64,000 nucleotides of DNA from Desulfofundulus australicus DSM 11792 (GCF_900129285.1 NZ_FQUW01000014.1:1-64000), one strand, 5' to 3'. Counted from the first letter of the stretch, positions 20,256 through 29,698 are shown. Notes: generated by a model not told the origin, from the sequence alone. Numbers and translations are program-made.

Positions 20256-20693
20256 TCACTCCCACAAGTCCACCTGCACACCGTGACGGCGCAGGAAGTC
20301 AATGCCCTCCTCGCCGCCCCGGTAATCCCTCCTCACCACTACCCGGGAAATGGCACAGGAAACAATGAGCTTGGCACAGGTCAGGCAGATGTCGGCGTTC
20401 ACGTACATGGTGCCGCCCCCCACGGCCAGGCCGCGCTTGGCGCAGAGGCAGATGGCGTTCTGCTCGGCATGGACGCAGGGCTTGTAATCTTCCCGGCCCG
20501 CCAGGTCTTTCAGGCACCGCCCGGTATCAATGCAGTGTTCCGCCCCGCTGACCACGCCGTTATAACCGTGGGAAATAATGCGCCGGTCCACCACTATGAC
20601 GGCTCCCACTTTCTTCCGCAGGCAGGTGGAGCGCCGGGCAATAACGTCGACCACTTCCATATAAATCTCATCAAAGGAAGGCCTTTTAACCAG
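20256..20693 (-). CDS. dCMP deaminase family protein, probable CTG start (145 aa)
   Basis: A zinc deaminase of the ComEB/dCMP deaminase type (dCMP to dUMP). Zinc ligands and the catalytic Glu are in KPCVHAEQNAICL and ICLTCAKLIV. Family members begin about ten residues before the first ATG (20660). The missing piece, VKRPSFDEIY, is encoded upstream and is preceded by CTG at 20693 with a strong GGAGGTGA six bases before it; an in-frame TGA lies just above. A CTG start therefore fits best. The HAD gene follows in the same frame after the TGA. Confidence 0.85.
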   Translation of the reverse strand: MVKRPSFDEIYMEVVDVIARRSTCLRKKVGAVIVVDRRIISHGYNGVVSGAEHCIDTGRCLKDLAGREDYKPCVHAEQNAICLCAKRGLAVGGGTMYVNADICLTCAKLIVSCAISRVVVRRDYRGGEEGIDFLRRHGVQVDLWE

Positions 20694-20779
20694 GGCCGCT
20701 CACCTCCGGTGTCCGGGAACGGCGGTGTGCCGGTCTCCTGCCCTTTTAACAACACCAGGCAACAGTTTCGCGTTTCGCC

Positions 20780-22021
20780 TTAATACAGCGGGTAACGGCG
20801 GCACAGCCCGGCCACCATTTCCCGCACCTGTTTGAGCTTGTCCGGATTGTCCCGGAAACGCAGCGCCAGGTGGATGATCTCGGCCACCGTCTCCATATCT
20901 GCCTCCCTCAACCCCCGGGTGGTTACAGCCGGCGTGCCGATTCGTATGCCGCTGGAAACGGCCGGGGGCTGCGGATCGAAGGGAATGGCGTTCTTGTTCA
21001 CGGTGACCCCGACGGAATCCAGAACGGTTTCCGCCTCGCGACCGGTAACTCCCCGGTTGCGCAGGTCCACCAGGATCAGGTGATTGTCAGTGCCGCCGCT
21101 GACCAGTTCAAAGCCCCGGTCCTGCAGCGCCCTGGCCAGGGCCCGGGCATTTTTCACAATCTGCCGCTGGTACTCCTTAAATTCCGGCTGCAGCGCCTCT
21201 TTAAAGGCCACTGCCTTGGCAGCAATAACATGCATCAGGGGACCACCCTGGATGCCGGGGAAAACCGCTTTATCAATAGCCGCGGCATACCTGCCCCGGC
21301 ACAAAATCATACCTCCCCGGGGACCGCGGAGGGTTTTGTGGGTGGTGGTGGTCACCACATCGGCGTAGGGCACCGGGTTCATATGCTCCCCGGCAGCCAC
21401 CAGCCCGGCAATGTGGGCCATGTCCACCATCAGGTAGGCCCCCACTTCTTCGGCAATTTCCTTGAATTTATAAAAGTCAATGGCCCGGGGGTAGGCGCTG
21501 GCCCCGGCCACAATAATTCTGGGTTTATGCTCAAAGGCAGCGGCAAAAACCTTTTCGTAGTTGATCAGGCCCGTCTCCTTTTCCACACCGTAAAAGGCCA
21601 CCCGGAAGTACTTCCCCGAAATGTTTAGAGGGCTGCCGTGGGTGAGGTGACCGCCGTGGGCCAGGTTCATGCCCAGGATGGTATCCCCCGGTTCCAGGAG
21701 AGCAAAATAAACAGCCAGGTTGGCCTGGGCTCCGGAGTGAGGCTGCACGTTGGCGTGTTCGGCACCAAAAAGCTCCCTGGCCCGCTTAATGGCCAGCTCC
21801 TCGGCAATATCCACAAACTGACAGCCGCCGTAATAACGCCGCCCGGGATAACCTTCGGCGTATTTGTTGGTGAGCACGGAACCCTGGGCTTCCATTACCG
21901 CCCGGCTGGTGGCGTTTTCGGACGCAATCAGTTCCAGGGTGTCACGCTGGCGGCCCAGTTCCAGCTCGATTGCCCGGGCTATTTCTGGATCCACTGCCGC
22001 TAAAGGCCGGTTCATATGCAT
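20780..22021 (-). CDS. glyA: Serine hydroxymethyltransferase (413 aa)
   Basis: A PLP enzyme that interconverts serine and glycine with transfer of a one-carbon unit to tetrahydrofolate. The PLP lysine is in [16 protein letters not shown]; other blocks are [26 protein letters not shown] and [18 protein letters not shown] 22021 is preferred over the longer frame (22063) because GGGAGG lies nine bases before it and the N-terminus then matches the family. It follows rpiB by 35 bp, as in Bacillus. Confidence 0.96.
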   Translation of the reverse strand: MHMNRPLAAVDPEIARAIELELGRQRDTLELIASENATSRAVMEAQGSVLTNKYAEGYPGRRYYGGCQFVDIAEELAIKRARELFGAEHANVQPHSGAQANLAVYFALLEPGDTILGMNLAHGGHLTHGSPLNISGKYFRVAFYGVEKETGLINYEKVFAAAFEHKPRIIVAGASAYPRAIDFYKFKEIAEEVGAYLMVDMAHIAGLVAAGEHMNPVPYADVVTTTTHKTLRGPRGGMILCRGRYAAAIDKAVFPGIQGGPLMHVIAAKAVAFKEALQPEFKEYQRQIVKNARALARALQDRGFELVSGGTDNHLILVDLRNRGVTGREAETVLDSVGVTVNKNAIPFDPQPPAVSSGIRIGTPAVTTRGLREADMETVAEIIHLALRFRDNPDKLKQVREMVAGLCRRYPLY

Positions 22022-22056
22022 TGTTCTGGTTCCTCCCCACGACAAGCTTCTTGTGG

Positions 22057-22518
22057 CTAACAACCGCTGCCACCGGCGTACTTTCTTTCAATCTCAGCGA
22101 TTTTGGCCACCCGCCGGGCATGGCGCCCGCCGGTAAATTCAGAAGCCAGCCACACCCGCACAATCTCCCTGGCCAGGCCGGGCCCGATCACCCGCTGCCC
22201 CATGGTCAGGATATTGGCGTCGTTGTGTTCCCGGGAAGCCCGGGCGGAAAAAGTATCGTGACAGAGGGCGGCCCGGATGCCGGGCACCTTGTTGGCTGCA
22301 ATAGCCACCCCGATACCCGTGCCGCAACAAATTATACCCCTCTGGTACTCGCCGCTACGCACGGCCTCGGCCACCAGGAGGGCAAAATCAGGGTAATCCA
22401 CGGCTTCTTCTGAATAGGTGCCAAAATCGTGGCAGGGAATGCCGTTTTCCCGCAAAAAAGAAAGGACTTCTTCCTTTAAGCGAAAGCCACCGTGATCGGC
22501 GGCCAGGGCAACCCGCAC
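22057..22518 (-). CDS. rpiB: Ribose-5-phosphate isomerase B (153 aa)
   Basis: Pentose phosphate enzyme of the RpiB/LacAB family. It opens [16 protein letters not shown] and contains [17 protein letters not shown] with the catalytic Cys and anion loop, followed by [14 protein letters not shown]. Length is standard. It lies between the phosphatase gene and glyA, the order of ywlE, ywlF and glyA in Bacillus subtilis. Confidence 0.95.
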   Translation of the reverse strand: MRVALAADHGGFRLKEEVLSFLRENGIPCHDFGTYSEEAVDYPDFALLVAEAVRSGEYQRGIICCGTGIGVAIAANKVPGIRAALCHDTFSARASREHNDANILTMGQRVIGPGLAREIVRVWLASEFTGGRHARRVAKIAEIERKYAGGSGC

Positions 22519-22618
22519 TTAAAATTCACCCCTTATCAGGCTAAAGAGAATTGTTTTCCTGTTTTTACTGCCTGCAGCAACATGTTTTAGTTTCTACAAA
22601 AAACGCTTTTTTCCTGCT

Positions 22619-23149
22619 TCAATTTTCGCCCCCCACACCGTTGCCCGGCCGGGCCCCTTCCGGACCGCTTGCAGACCGGCCATCCCCCGCTTCACCTGCA
22701 GCCAGCCTGTCCAGAACCAGGGAAATAAGTTCCCTCAGTTCGCCGGCGCACCGGCGGTAAACCTCCACCGGCGCCCCGAAGGGGTCGGGAACATCGCCAT
22801 CCCGGCCGGCAAATTCGGCCAGGGTGAACACCTTGCCCGCCAGATCCGGAAACCGGTCCTGGATTAGCTTCTTGTGGCCTGCCGTCATGGCCAGCACCAG
22901 ATCGGCTTCCTCCACGTCCCGGCGGGTGAGCAGGGATGCCCGGTGGGACTTTAAATCCAGGCCCATTTCTTCCATCACCGCCACGGCCTGCGGTGATGCC
23001 TCGCTGCCGGGCAGGGCGGCTATACCCGCGGAAACCACTTCCACCTCATCCTGCAGGCCTCTTTCGGCCAGCATACCCCTGGCCAGAACCTCGGCCATAC
23101 TGCTCCTGCAGGTATTGCCGGTGCAGACAAAAAGCACTTTTTTCGCCAT
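22619..23149 (-). CDS. Low-molecular-weight protein phosphatase (176 aa)
   Basis: The CX5R signature is VCTGNTCRSSMAE at the N-terminus, and the general acid Asp is in DVPDPFGAP. In Bacillus subtilis the gene at this place, ywlE, encodes a protein arginine phosphatase. The C-terminus is about 20 residues longer than the usual domain and is rich in Gly, Ala, Ser and Pro. The neighbours mntP and rpiB support orthology with ywlE. A tyrosine-phosphatase activity cannot be excluded from the sequence alone. Confidence 0.88.
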   Translation of the reverse strand: MAKKVLFVCTGNTCRSSMAEVLARGMLAERGLQDEVEVVSAGIAALPGSEASPQAVAVMEEMGLDLKSHRASLLTRRDVEEADLVLAMTAGHKKLIQDRFPDLAGKVFTLAEFAGRDGDVPDPFGAPVEVYRRCAGELRELISLVLDRLAAGEAGDGRSASGPEGARPGNGVGGEN

Positions 23150-23237
23150 AAGCCATGCCTCCCGGAAAACACCTTGATGGAGAAAAGCATCACCCCTGCT
23201 TTTCCCAAAGCCAGGGGTTTAAAAAACCGGGTGTATT

Positions 23238-23774
23238 TCAGTGAAAAAAGAGCTTGACCCCGATACCTATAAGGATCAGGCCTCCCAGAAGCCGTGCCCG
23301 CTCTCCCGCCACCTGCCCCAGAAAACGGCCCAGCACCAGGCCGGAAAAGGTCATCAGGCCGGCCACCAGCCCGAAGGTGACCACGGTAAAAATAAGCTGC
23401 GCCTGCAGGGTACCCAGGGTGAATCCCACGCTCAGGGCATCCATGCTCACACTGGCCCCCAGAAGGAGCAGCCCCCAGTTGTTCAGGAGCATAACCCGCG
23501 GCGCGTCCCCGCCGGAGGACTCCCTGATCATGCGCACCCCCAGGTAGAGGAGCAGCACTGCCCCCACCAGGGTAGCGGTGCGCCCCAGGAATCCCCCGGC
23601 CAGCTCCCCGAGCTGAAAACCCAGCAGGGGCATGGCAATGTGGAAAAGGAGCACGGTCAAAGTTATCAGCAAAACCTGCAGGCGTTTAACCCCGGCCATA
23701 CCGATACCCAGGCACATGGAAAAGGCATCGGTACCCAGGGCCACGGCCAGCAAAAAGAGGGCTGGAATACTCAA
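23238..23774 (-). CDS. mntP: MntP-type manganese efflux protein (178 aa)
   Basis: A six-helix inner-membrane protein with two repeated halves, each carrying an Asp motif: ALGTDAFSMCLGIGMAG and VSMDALSVGFTLG. These match MntP exporters of Mn2+. TTG 23774 is chosen because GGAGG lies eight bases before it; the ATG at 23798 has no clear ribosome site. It sits between sua5 and the phosphatase gene, as ywlD does in Bacillus subtilis. Confidence 0.85.
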   Translation of the reverse strand: MSIPALFLLAVALGTDAFSMCLGIGMAGVKRLQVLLITLTVLLFHIAMPLLGFQLGELAGGFLGRTATLVGAVLLLYLGVRMIRESSGGDAPRVMLLNNWGLLLLGASVSMDALSVGFTLGTLQAQLIFTVVTFGLVAGLMTFSGLVLGRFLGQVAGERARLLGGLILIGIGVKLFFH

Positions 23775-23874
23775 CCGCTCCGCCTCCAAAAAATGCATTT
23801 GTGCTGGATAATCCGGTTCCGGTCCCCGCTATTCCACCGGCGCGGGTACGCCGGCGGAACCATCCCGGCAGCAC

Positions 23875-24927
23875 CTACACCCTTTCAATGTGACCACCCG
23901 CCGCCCGCCGCAGCCGGTTCATCACGGCCAGCCCCAGGCCCCGGGGCTCGATACCTTCCGCCAGGATCACATCCACTCCCCGCCCCTCCAGCTGCCGCAG
24001 GGCGGCAAAAAGGCGGGAAGCAATGGCGGCGGGGTTCTGCCGGGAACCGGCCACCACCACCTGGCCCCCGTTTAACTTCCCGGCCGTTTCAGCGGTGGCC
24101 AGAATTCCCACCCGCCGGCCCAGGGCACGGTAATTATCGGCCAGTTCCTTTAAACGGGCCGCCACCCGTTCCGGCTCCCCTTCCACCAGCACAAGGGGAA
24201 CCCGGGGGGCATAGTGCCGGTACTTCATGCCCGGTGAACGGGGACGGGACACATCCCCCCCGTCAGCACCCGGGTCCACTTTAACCTTACCAATAACTTT
24301 TTCCAGTTCCTCGGGCGTTATACCACCGGGGCGGAGGATAACGGGCACATCCGCCACCAGATCCAGGACCGTGGACTCAACACCCACCCCGGCCGGACCG
24401 GCATCCAGAATGGCATCAATACGGCCGTTCAGGTCCTGCAGGACGTGCCCGGCAGTGGTGGGACTGGGGCGGCCGGAAAGGTTGGCGCTGGGCGCGGCCA
24501 CGGGAATCCCGGCCGAAGCAATCAGGGCCAGGGCCACGGGATGCGCGGGCATACGGATTCCCACGGTATCCAGCCCCGCCGTAACTTCCCGGGGAACGCC
24601 GGGTGCGGCGGGAAGCACCAGGGTCAGGGGACCGGGCCAGAAGGCCGCCATTAATTTTTCGGCAGTGGCAGGCCAGCTGCGAACCAGCGGCCGGAGCATT
24701 TCCCGCCCGGCGACATGGACAATCAGGGGGTTGTCCGGAGGGCGCCCCTTGACCTCGAAAATGCGCCTGACAGCACGGCCATCCAGGGCACTGGCTCCCA
24801 GGCCGTAAACCGTCTCGGTGGGAAAGGCCACCAGCCCTCCCCGGCGCAAAATCATTCCCGCCCGGTCTATGATTTCGGACCGGGGCTCCACCGGGTCCAC
24901 CTGCCAGTATGCCGTCCGCAGTTCCAT
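23875..24927 (-). CDS. L-threonylcarbamoyladenylate synthase, Sua5 type (350 aa)
   Basis: First enzyme of t6A tRNA modification: it makes threonylcarbamoyl-AMP from threonine, bicarbonate and ATP. It has the YrdC domain (LVAFPTETVYGLGASALDG, RPPDNPLIVHVA), the linker SPGMKYRHYAP that closes over the active site, and the C-terminal Sua5 domain. ATG 24927 has GAAGGTG upstream; the open frame continues to 25035 without a ribosome site. It corresponds to ywlC of Bacillus subtilis. Confidence 0.94.
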   Translation of the reverse strand: MELRTAYWQVDPVEPRSEIIDRAGMILRRGGLVAFPTETVYGLGASALDGRAVRRIFEVKGRPPDNPLIVHVAGREMLRPLVRSWPATAEKLMAAFWPGPLTLVLPAAPGVPREVTAGLDTVGIRMPAHPVALALIASAGIPVAAPSANLSGRPSPTTAGHVLQDLNGRIDAILDAGPAGVGVESTVLDLVADVPVILRPGGITPEELEKVIGKVKVDPGADGGDVSRPRSPGMKYRHYAPRVPLVLVEGEPERVAARLKELADNYRALGRRVGILATAETAGKLNGGQVVVAGSRQNPAAIASRLFAALRQLEGRGVDVILAEGIEPRGLGLAVMNRLRRAAGGHIERV

Positions 24928-25090
24928 ACCAACACCTTCATCCAGAAAAATGTACATACCGCCGTGACACAAAAAGTATACCACAAAATAGCGTTTAAAA
25001 ATATTACCGGAAAGTACCCCGTGGCAGGCCGGCATTATTTGTTATAAAATAGGGCATGGGTCAGCCGAAATCATTATGGGGAGAACTGGA

Positions 25091-26023
25091 ATGGATGCTG
25101 TAGTGGCAGAAAAGTTAACCAAAGAGTATAACGGTAAGGTAGCCGTACGCGGTATTTACTTTCGTGTTCATTACCGGGAGTGCTTCGGCTTTCTCGGGCC
25201 CAACGGGGCGGGGAAAACCACCACGGTAAACATGATTTACTGCCTCTCACCCGTTACTTCCGGAAAACTCACCGTCCTGGGAATGGACGTCCGGAAACAC
25301 CCCCGGGAAATTAAAAGCCGGCTGGGGGTGGTGCCCCAGGAAAACAACCTGGATCCGGATTTAAAGGTACTGCAGAACCTGCTGGTTTATGCCAATTATT
25401 TCCGCATCCCGCCCGCCACCGCCCGCAGCCGGGCCCTGGAACTGCTGGAGTTCTTCGACCTGGCCGACCGGGCCGGCGAAAAGGTGGACCGCCTCTCCGG
25501 GGGGATGAAGCGCCGCCTGACCATTGCCAGGGCCCTCATCAACAATCCCGAACTGGTAATCCTGGACGAGCCCACCACCGGGCTGGACCCCCAGGCCCGG
25601 CACCTGGTCTGGCAGCGCCTGCGCCGGTTGAAGGAGAGGGGGGTGACCCTGCTTTTAACCACCCACTACCTGGAAGAAGCCAGCCAGCTCTGCGACCGGC
25701 TGGTGATCATGGATCGGGGGGAAATCCTGGAGGAAGGAAAACCCGGGGAACTGGTGGCCAGGCACATCGGGCAGGAAGTGGTGGAAGTGGGCCTGGAACA
25801 GATGGAGGAAGCAGCAACGGCACTGGTGGTGGAGCGAACCGGCCACCTGCTGCGGGAGCACCTGGAGGTGGGGGACAACCTCTTTCTTTTCCCCCGGGAA
25901 AAGGGCCAGGCCGTGCTTCAGGCCCTGCAGGACCTGCCCCTGCGTTTCTCCCACCTGCTGCTGCGCCCCGCCACCCTGGAGGACGTTTTCTTAAAACTTA
26001 CGGGAAGGGGGTTGCAGGCTTGA
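25091..26023 (+). CDS. ABC exporter ATP-binding protein, NodI/DrrA type (310 aa)
   Basis: ATPase of an ABC-2 type exporter. Walker A is GPNGAGKTTT, the signature LSGGMKRRL, and Walker B LVILDEPTTGLDP, followed by the H-loop TTHYLEEA. A regulatory domain of about 90 residues follows the ATPase core. ATG 25091 has GGGGAG eight bases upstream; ATG 25076 has none. The permease start codon overlaps its stop, so the pair is one transporter. The exported substrate is unknown; drugs, polysaccharide and cell-wall precursors are all possible. Confidence 0.9.
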   Translation: MDAVVAEKLTKEYNGKVAVRGIYFRVHYRECFGFLGPNGAGKTTTVNMIYCLSPVTSGKLTVLGMDVRKHPREIKSRLGVVPQENNLDPDLKVLQNLLVYANYFRIPPATARSRALELLEFFDLADRAGEKVDRLSGGMKRRLTIARALINNPELVILDEPTTGLDPQARHLVWQRLRRLKERGVTLLLTTHYLEEASQLCDRLVIMDRGEILEEGKPGELVARHIGQEVVEVGLEQMEEAATALVVERTGHLLREHLEVGDNLFLFPREKGQAVLQALQDLPLRFSHLLLRPATLEDVFLKLTGRGLQA

Positions 26024-26790
26024 GGTTCCCGGACGTCTCCCCGCTGGTGTGGCAGGTACTGCGCCGCCACCTGATTGTTTTCAGCCGCAACTGGGTGACA
26101 AACCTCACCTTCAATTTTTTTGAACCCCTGCTTTACATCACGGCACTGGGCGTGGGCCTGGGTGCCTATGTACAGGACATGGAAGGGCTGCCCTACCTGC
26201 ATTATCTTGCCCCGGGGCTGGTGGCCTCCTCAGCCATGTTTGCCACCACCTACGAGTGCACCTACGGCACCTTCGTGCGCATGGAGTTCCAGAAAACCTT
26301 CCACGCCATGGTAGCCACGCCGGTAAGCATTGATGACGTTATCGTGGCGGAAATATTGTATGGCACCTTCAAGAGCGTGCTGTACGGCACGGTAATCCTG
26401 CTGGTCATTCTGGTCCTGGGGCTGGTAACCTCGCCGTGGGCACTTCTCGTCCCGCCGGTGCTGGCTGTCGCGGGATTCCTCTTTGCCATCCTCTCCATGA
26501 TCTGGACGGGGCTTGTACCCAATATGGAGAATTTCAATTACTTTTTTTCCCTGATCATGACGCCCCTGTTCCTTTTCTCGGGCGTCTTCTTCCCTTTAAG
26601 CGGCCTGCCCAAAATCATGCAGGATCTGGCCTGGCTGAGCCCCCTCTACCATGTGGTCAACCTGGTCCGGAGCCTGGTGCTGGGGCAGGTCCATCCAGGC
26701 CTGCTGGGGGATTTCCTCTGGCTCTCGGTGCTGGCAGCCGTACTGTTCCCCCTGTCCCTGAAGTTGATACGCCGGCTGATCATCAAATAG
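26020..26790 (+). CDS. ABC-2 type permease, NodJ family (256 aa)
   Basis: Membrane partner of the upstream ATPase. About six membrane helices can be seen, and the family block FSGVFFPLSGLPKIMQDLAWLSPLYH is present in shortened form as FSGVFFPLSGLPKIMQDLAW. The TTG start at 26020 overlaps the TGA of the ATPase gene (ttga) and has GGAAGGGGG upstream, a typical coupled start. It is convergent with the znu genes. Confidence 0.88.
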   Translation: MRFPDVSPLVWQVLRRHLIVFSRNWVTNLTFNFFEPLLYITALGVGLGAYVQDMEGLPYLHYLAPGLVASSAMFATTYECTYGTFVRMEFQKTFHAMVATPVSIDDVIVAEILYGTFKSVLYGTVILLVILVLGLVTSPWALLVPPVLAVAGFLFAILSMIWTGLVPNMENFNYFFSLIMTPLFLFSGVFFPLSGLPKIMQDLAWLSPLYHVVNLVRSLVLGQVHPGLLGDFLWLSVLAAVLFPLSLKLIRRLIIK

Positions 26791-26799
26791 CCCGTTTTT

Positions 26800-27681
26800 T
26801 CAGGGGCCGGATGTCCGCTCTCCGAGTTTAACCAGGGGGAGCTTTTCTTCTCCCTTCACCAGGCGGCGGCGCTGCCAGGCACGCCGGGCGGCGATAAAGA
26901 GCTGGGTCAGCAGGAAAATGGCCGCCGCCAGCAGGACGATGGAGCCACCGGGAGCTGTGCCCAGGTAGTAGGAGAAGAGAAGGCCGCACAGGCAAACCGT
27001 CACCCCCAGAACCAGGGAAACCCGGAAAAGGCTCCGGAAACTACCGGCGAAGAGCTGGCCGGTAAGCACCGGGATGACCATCAGGGCTCCGACCAGCAGG
27101 ACTCCCACCACCCTGGTGGCCACGCTCACGGTGAGGGCCACCAGCAGGATGAAGAGCATGTTCAGGCGGTCCACCGGCAACCCGGCCACCCGGGCGCACT
27201 CCTCGTCGAAGGAAATGAAAAATAATTCTTTGTAGAACAGGAACAGCAGGAGCATGGCCGCTGCTCCCACCACCAGGATCAGCAGCAGGTCCGCCGGGCT
27301 GACGGTAAGAATACTGCCAAAGAGGTAACCCATGATGTCCACATTAAAGCCCCGGACCAGGCTGATCAGGACCACGGCCAGGGCCAGCCCGGTGCTCAGC
27401 ATCAGGGCCAGGACCGCCTCACCGTGCAGGCGACCGGTAGCCCGCAGGCGCTCCACGCCCACGGCAGCCGCCAGGGTCACCCCCAGGGTGGTCAGGGAGG
27501 GGAAAATACCCAGGATCATACCCAGGGCCAGCCCGGCCAGGGAAACATGGGCCAGGGTATCGGCCATGAAGGCGTAGCGGCGCAGAACCAGAAAAACGCC
27601 TACCGCCGGGCAGATCACGCCCGCTACCAGCCCGGCCAGAAGTGCCCGGACCATAAAATCATACGCAAAAATTTCTCCCAT
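26800..27681 (-). CDS. znuB: Metal ABC transporter permease, ZnuB type (293 aa)
   Basis: The permease of an ABC-3 family zinc or manganese importer. It has eight or nine membrane helices and family blocks FLVLRRYAFMADTLAHVSLAG and ATRVVGVLLVGALMVIP. It is downstream of zur, znuA and znuC on the same strand but is separated from znuC by 322 bp that hold repeat copy 3. Zinc specificity is inferred from the neighbouring Zur-like gene. Confidence 0.9.
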   Translation of the reverse strand: MGEIFAYDFMVRALLAGLVAGVICPAVGVFLVLRRYAFMADTLAHVSLAGLALGMILGIFPSLTTLGVTLAAAVGVERLRATGRLHGEAVLALMLSTGLALAVVLISLVRGFNVDIMGYLFGSILTVSPADLLLILVVGAAAMLLLFLFYKELFFISFDEECARVAGLPVDRLNMLFILLVALTVSVATRVVGVLLVGALMVIPVLTGQLFAGSFRSLFRVSLVLGVTVCLCGLLFSYYLGTAPGGSIVLLAAAIFLLTQLFIAARRAWQRRRLVKGEEKLPLVKLGERTSGP

Positions 27682-27729
27682 GACCGGTTCCCTTCTTTGT
27701 TAACCAGAATTAAAAGTTGTTCCCAAATA

Positions 27730-27749
27730 ACCACCCCTCCCGGGGTGGT
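27730..27749. terminator. Hairpin left of repeat copy 3
   Basis: ACCACCCC pairs with GGGGTGGT around a 4-nt loop, 19 bp from the repeat. On the minus strand it is followed by TATTTGGG, so it could reduce transcription from znuC into znuB. A partial copy (caccccTCCC then gtgg) lies on the other side, in the last codons of znuC. Confidence 0.45.
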
Positions 27750-27768
27750 GTAGACAGAGCATCCGGGA

Positions 27769-27980
27769 TGTGCCCTGGTTTTAGTCGTCGCTCCCGGTCG
27801 TATCGCCGGCCGGGCCAAAAGGCCCCGGCTCCGGTCCCCGGCGGGTACCGGCCACATTCACACCTCCTGTGTTCAGGTGGCCTCCGCGGACATCCTGCCG
27901 CGGCCCCGCCTCATCCCGTCGCCTGTGCCTGGCCCGGCAGCGCTCACTCCAGGTCGCTCCTCTTTTAAAACCAGGGCACA
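27769..27980 (-). repeat. Interspersed inverted-end repeat, copy 3 (212 bp)
   Basis: It has the same ends as copy 2 (TGTGCCCTGGTTTTA and its complement) and the same orientation. It is 16 bp longer because the central CCGCGGAC hairpin region reads into a short extra C/T-rich segment around 27900-27922. The tagacagag flank on the left matches the tagacaaa flank of copies 2 and 4. It sits inside the znu operon. Confidence 0.85.
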
Positions 27981-28003
27981 TAAAGAGTTTGCCAGCAGCC
28001 TGA

Positions 28004-28759
28004 TCACCCCTCCCAGTGGCTGTGCACCACCCGCCGCACAGGTGCGCCGTAGAGGCGGGACAGGTTGGCGGCAGTTAATACCCGGGAGGGGGCACCGCAG
28101 CAAACCAGGCGCCTGTTAATGCAGGCCACCCTGCTCACCCGCTGCGCCACGGCACCGGTGTCGTGGGTCACGGTGATCAGCGTGATACCCAGGTCCCTGT
28201 TCAGGTGCTCCAGGAGGGAGTAAAAAGAGTCGAGAGCCCTGCTGTCAAGACCCACCACCGGTTCGTCCAGCACCAGCAGCTCGGGCCTGCCCACCAGCGC
28301 CCGGGCAATAAACACACGCTGCTGCTGCCCGCCGGACAGACAGCCGATGACCCGGTGGCGGGCCCCGGCCATGCCCACCAGTTCCAGGGCTTCCTCCACC
28401 GCCCGGCGGTCTTCCCTCCCCGGCTTCCGGCCGGGACCCAGCAGACCAAAGCGGCCGGACAGGACTACCTCCTCCACCGTGGCCGGAAAGCGGGTATCAA
28501 AACTGGTGGCCTTCTGGGGTACGTAGCCAATCCGGTGCCACTGGCGAAAACGCTGCACCGGGACACCAAACAACCTTATTTCCCCGGAAAGCGGTTTTAA
28601 CAGCCCCAGGACTAACCTGATCAGGGTTGTTTTACCCGATCCGTTGGGCCCCATCAGAGCCAGGAAATCTCCCGGCAGGACGGACAGGTTAATTCCCTCC
28701 AGGATTAATTCCCCGCCGTAGCTGAAGAACAGGTCCCTGACCTCAACCACAGGTTTCAT
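28004..28759 (-). CDS. znuC: Zinc ABC transporter ATP-binding protein (251 aa)
   Basis: Import-type ATPase with Walker A GPNGSGKTTL, Q-loop in GYVPQKATSF, signature LSGGQQQRV and Walker B LLVLDEPVVGLD. Its ATG overlaps the znuA stop codon (ATGA), a sign of tight coupling. The last codons lie next to repeat copy 3. Zinc as substrate follows from znuA and the Zur-like regulator. Confidence 0.93.
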   Translation of the reverse strand: MKPVVEVRDLFFSYGGELILEGINLSVLPGDFLALMGPNGSGKTTLIRLVLGLLKPLSGEIRLFGVPVQRFRQWHRIGYVPQKATSFDTRFPATVEEVVLSGRFGLLGPGRKPGREDRRAVEEALELVGMAGARHRVIGCLSGGQQQRVFIARALVGRPELLVLDEPVVGLDSRALDSFYSLLEHLNRDLGITLITVTHDTGAVAQRVSRVACINRRLVCCGAPSRVLTAANLSRLYGAPVRRVVHSHWEG

Positions 28760-29676
28760 GAGTGATCACCCAGCGCCACTTTCAACCGGGCCAGGTTTTC
28801 CCTCATTATGGAGAGATAATTTTCCCCCCGCTTCTCCTCCTCCGGGGTTATGTTTCCCAGGGGATTGAGCACCAGCGTTTCCGCTCCCACTTCCCTGGCC
28901 AGGGTGCGGGATACTTTGGGGCTTACCAGGGCTTCAAAGAAAACGTATTTAACATCATGCTCCCGGCAAAAAGCCACTATCTCGCGCATGCGGACCGGAT
29001 CGGGCTCACTTTCCGGTGAAAGACCCATCAAGGCCACCTGCTGGAGCCCGTATCGCCGGGCCAGGTAGGCAAAGGCCGCGTGGGAGGTGACAATTTCCCT
29101 GCGCCGGAAATCCTGCGCGGCTGCCCGGTACTCCCGGTCCAGTTCCCGCAATGCGGCCAGGTATTCATCAGCCCGGGAGCTGTAGTAGGCAGCGTGATCC
29201 GGGTCGACGGCAATATAGGCATCCCGTATTTTTTTTACTATTTCCTGGGCCAGAACCGGATCCAGCCAGACATGGGGGTCCACCCCCGCTTCACCGTGGT
29301 CGCCCGGGCCGGCAATCAGATCCAGGCCCCGGCTGGCTTCGACCACCCTGACCCCTTTCTCCTCCAGCAAGCCCAGCTGCCGCTGCACCCAGGGTTCCAT
29401 GCCGGCACCGTTGTAGATGAAGACCCTGGCCCGGGCGAGAGCAGCCATGTCTTTCGGCGTTGGCTCCCAGGTATGGGGCTCCGCACCTGCGGGCAGAAGC
29501 CTGGTTACTTCCACCCTTTCTCCCCCCACCTGGCGGGCAAAGTCGTAAAGGGGGTAAATGGTAGTCACCACGGCTATCTTCTCCCCGGCCGCCGGCACAG
29601 CGGTATTCCCGCTGCAGCCGGGCAGCCAGAGCAACAGCAAACCGGCCAGAAATAAAAAGGTTTTCCACGCTTTCAA
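28756..29676 (-). CDS. znuA: Zinc-binding lipoprotein of ABC transporter (306 aa)
   Basis: A cluster A-I metal-binding lipoprotein. TTG 29676 is taken as start because GAGGAGGAG lies just before it and the signal peptide follows at once (FLFLAGLLLLWLPGC, lipobox LPGC); the longer open frame to 29799 overlaps zur. Likely metal-ligand His are in AEPHTWEPTPKD, GVDPHVWLDP and TSHAAFAYL. The His-rich loop of many ZnuA proteins is nearly absent (only DHGEAG). It begins 23 bp after zur. Confidence 0.92.
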   Translation of the reverse strand: MKAWKTFLFLAGLLLLWLPGCSGNTAVPAAGEKIAVVTTIYPLYDFARQVGGERVEVTRLLPAGAEPHTWEPTPKDMAALARARVFIYNGAGMEPWVQRQLGLLEEKGVRVVEASRGLDLIAGPGDHGEAGVDPHVWLDPVLAQEIVKKIRDAYIAVDPDHAAYYSSRADEYLAALRELDREYRAAAQDFRRREIVTSHAAFAYLARRYGLQQVALMGLSPESEPDPVRMREIVAFCREHDVKYVFFEALVSPKVSRTLAREVGAETLVLNPLGNITPEEEKRGENYLSIMRENLARLKVALGDHS

Positions 29677-29698
29677 ATTCCCGCTCCTCCTCAGCCCG

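Noticed and set aside
20256-20258. Selenocysteine at the TGA between deaminase and HAD frames
   Set aside because: No SECIS-like hairpin directly downstream could be argued for, and a Sec at this junction has no role in either family. A non-standard start or read-through is simpler.
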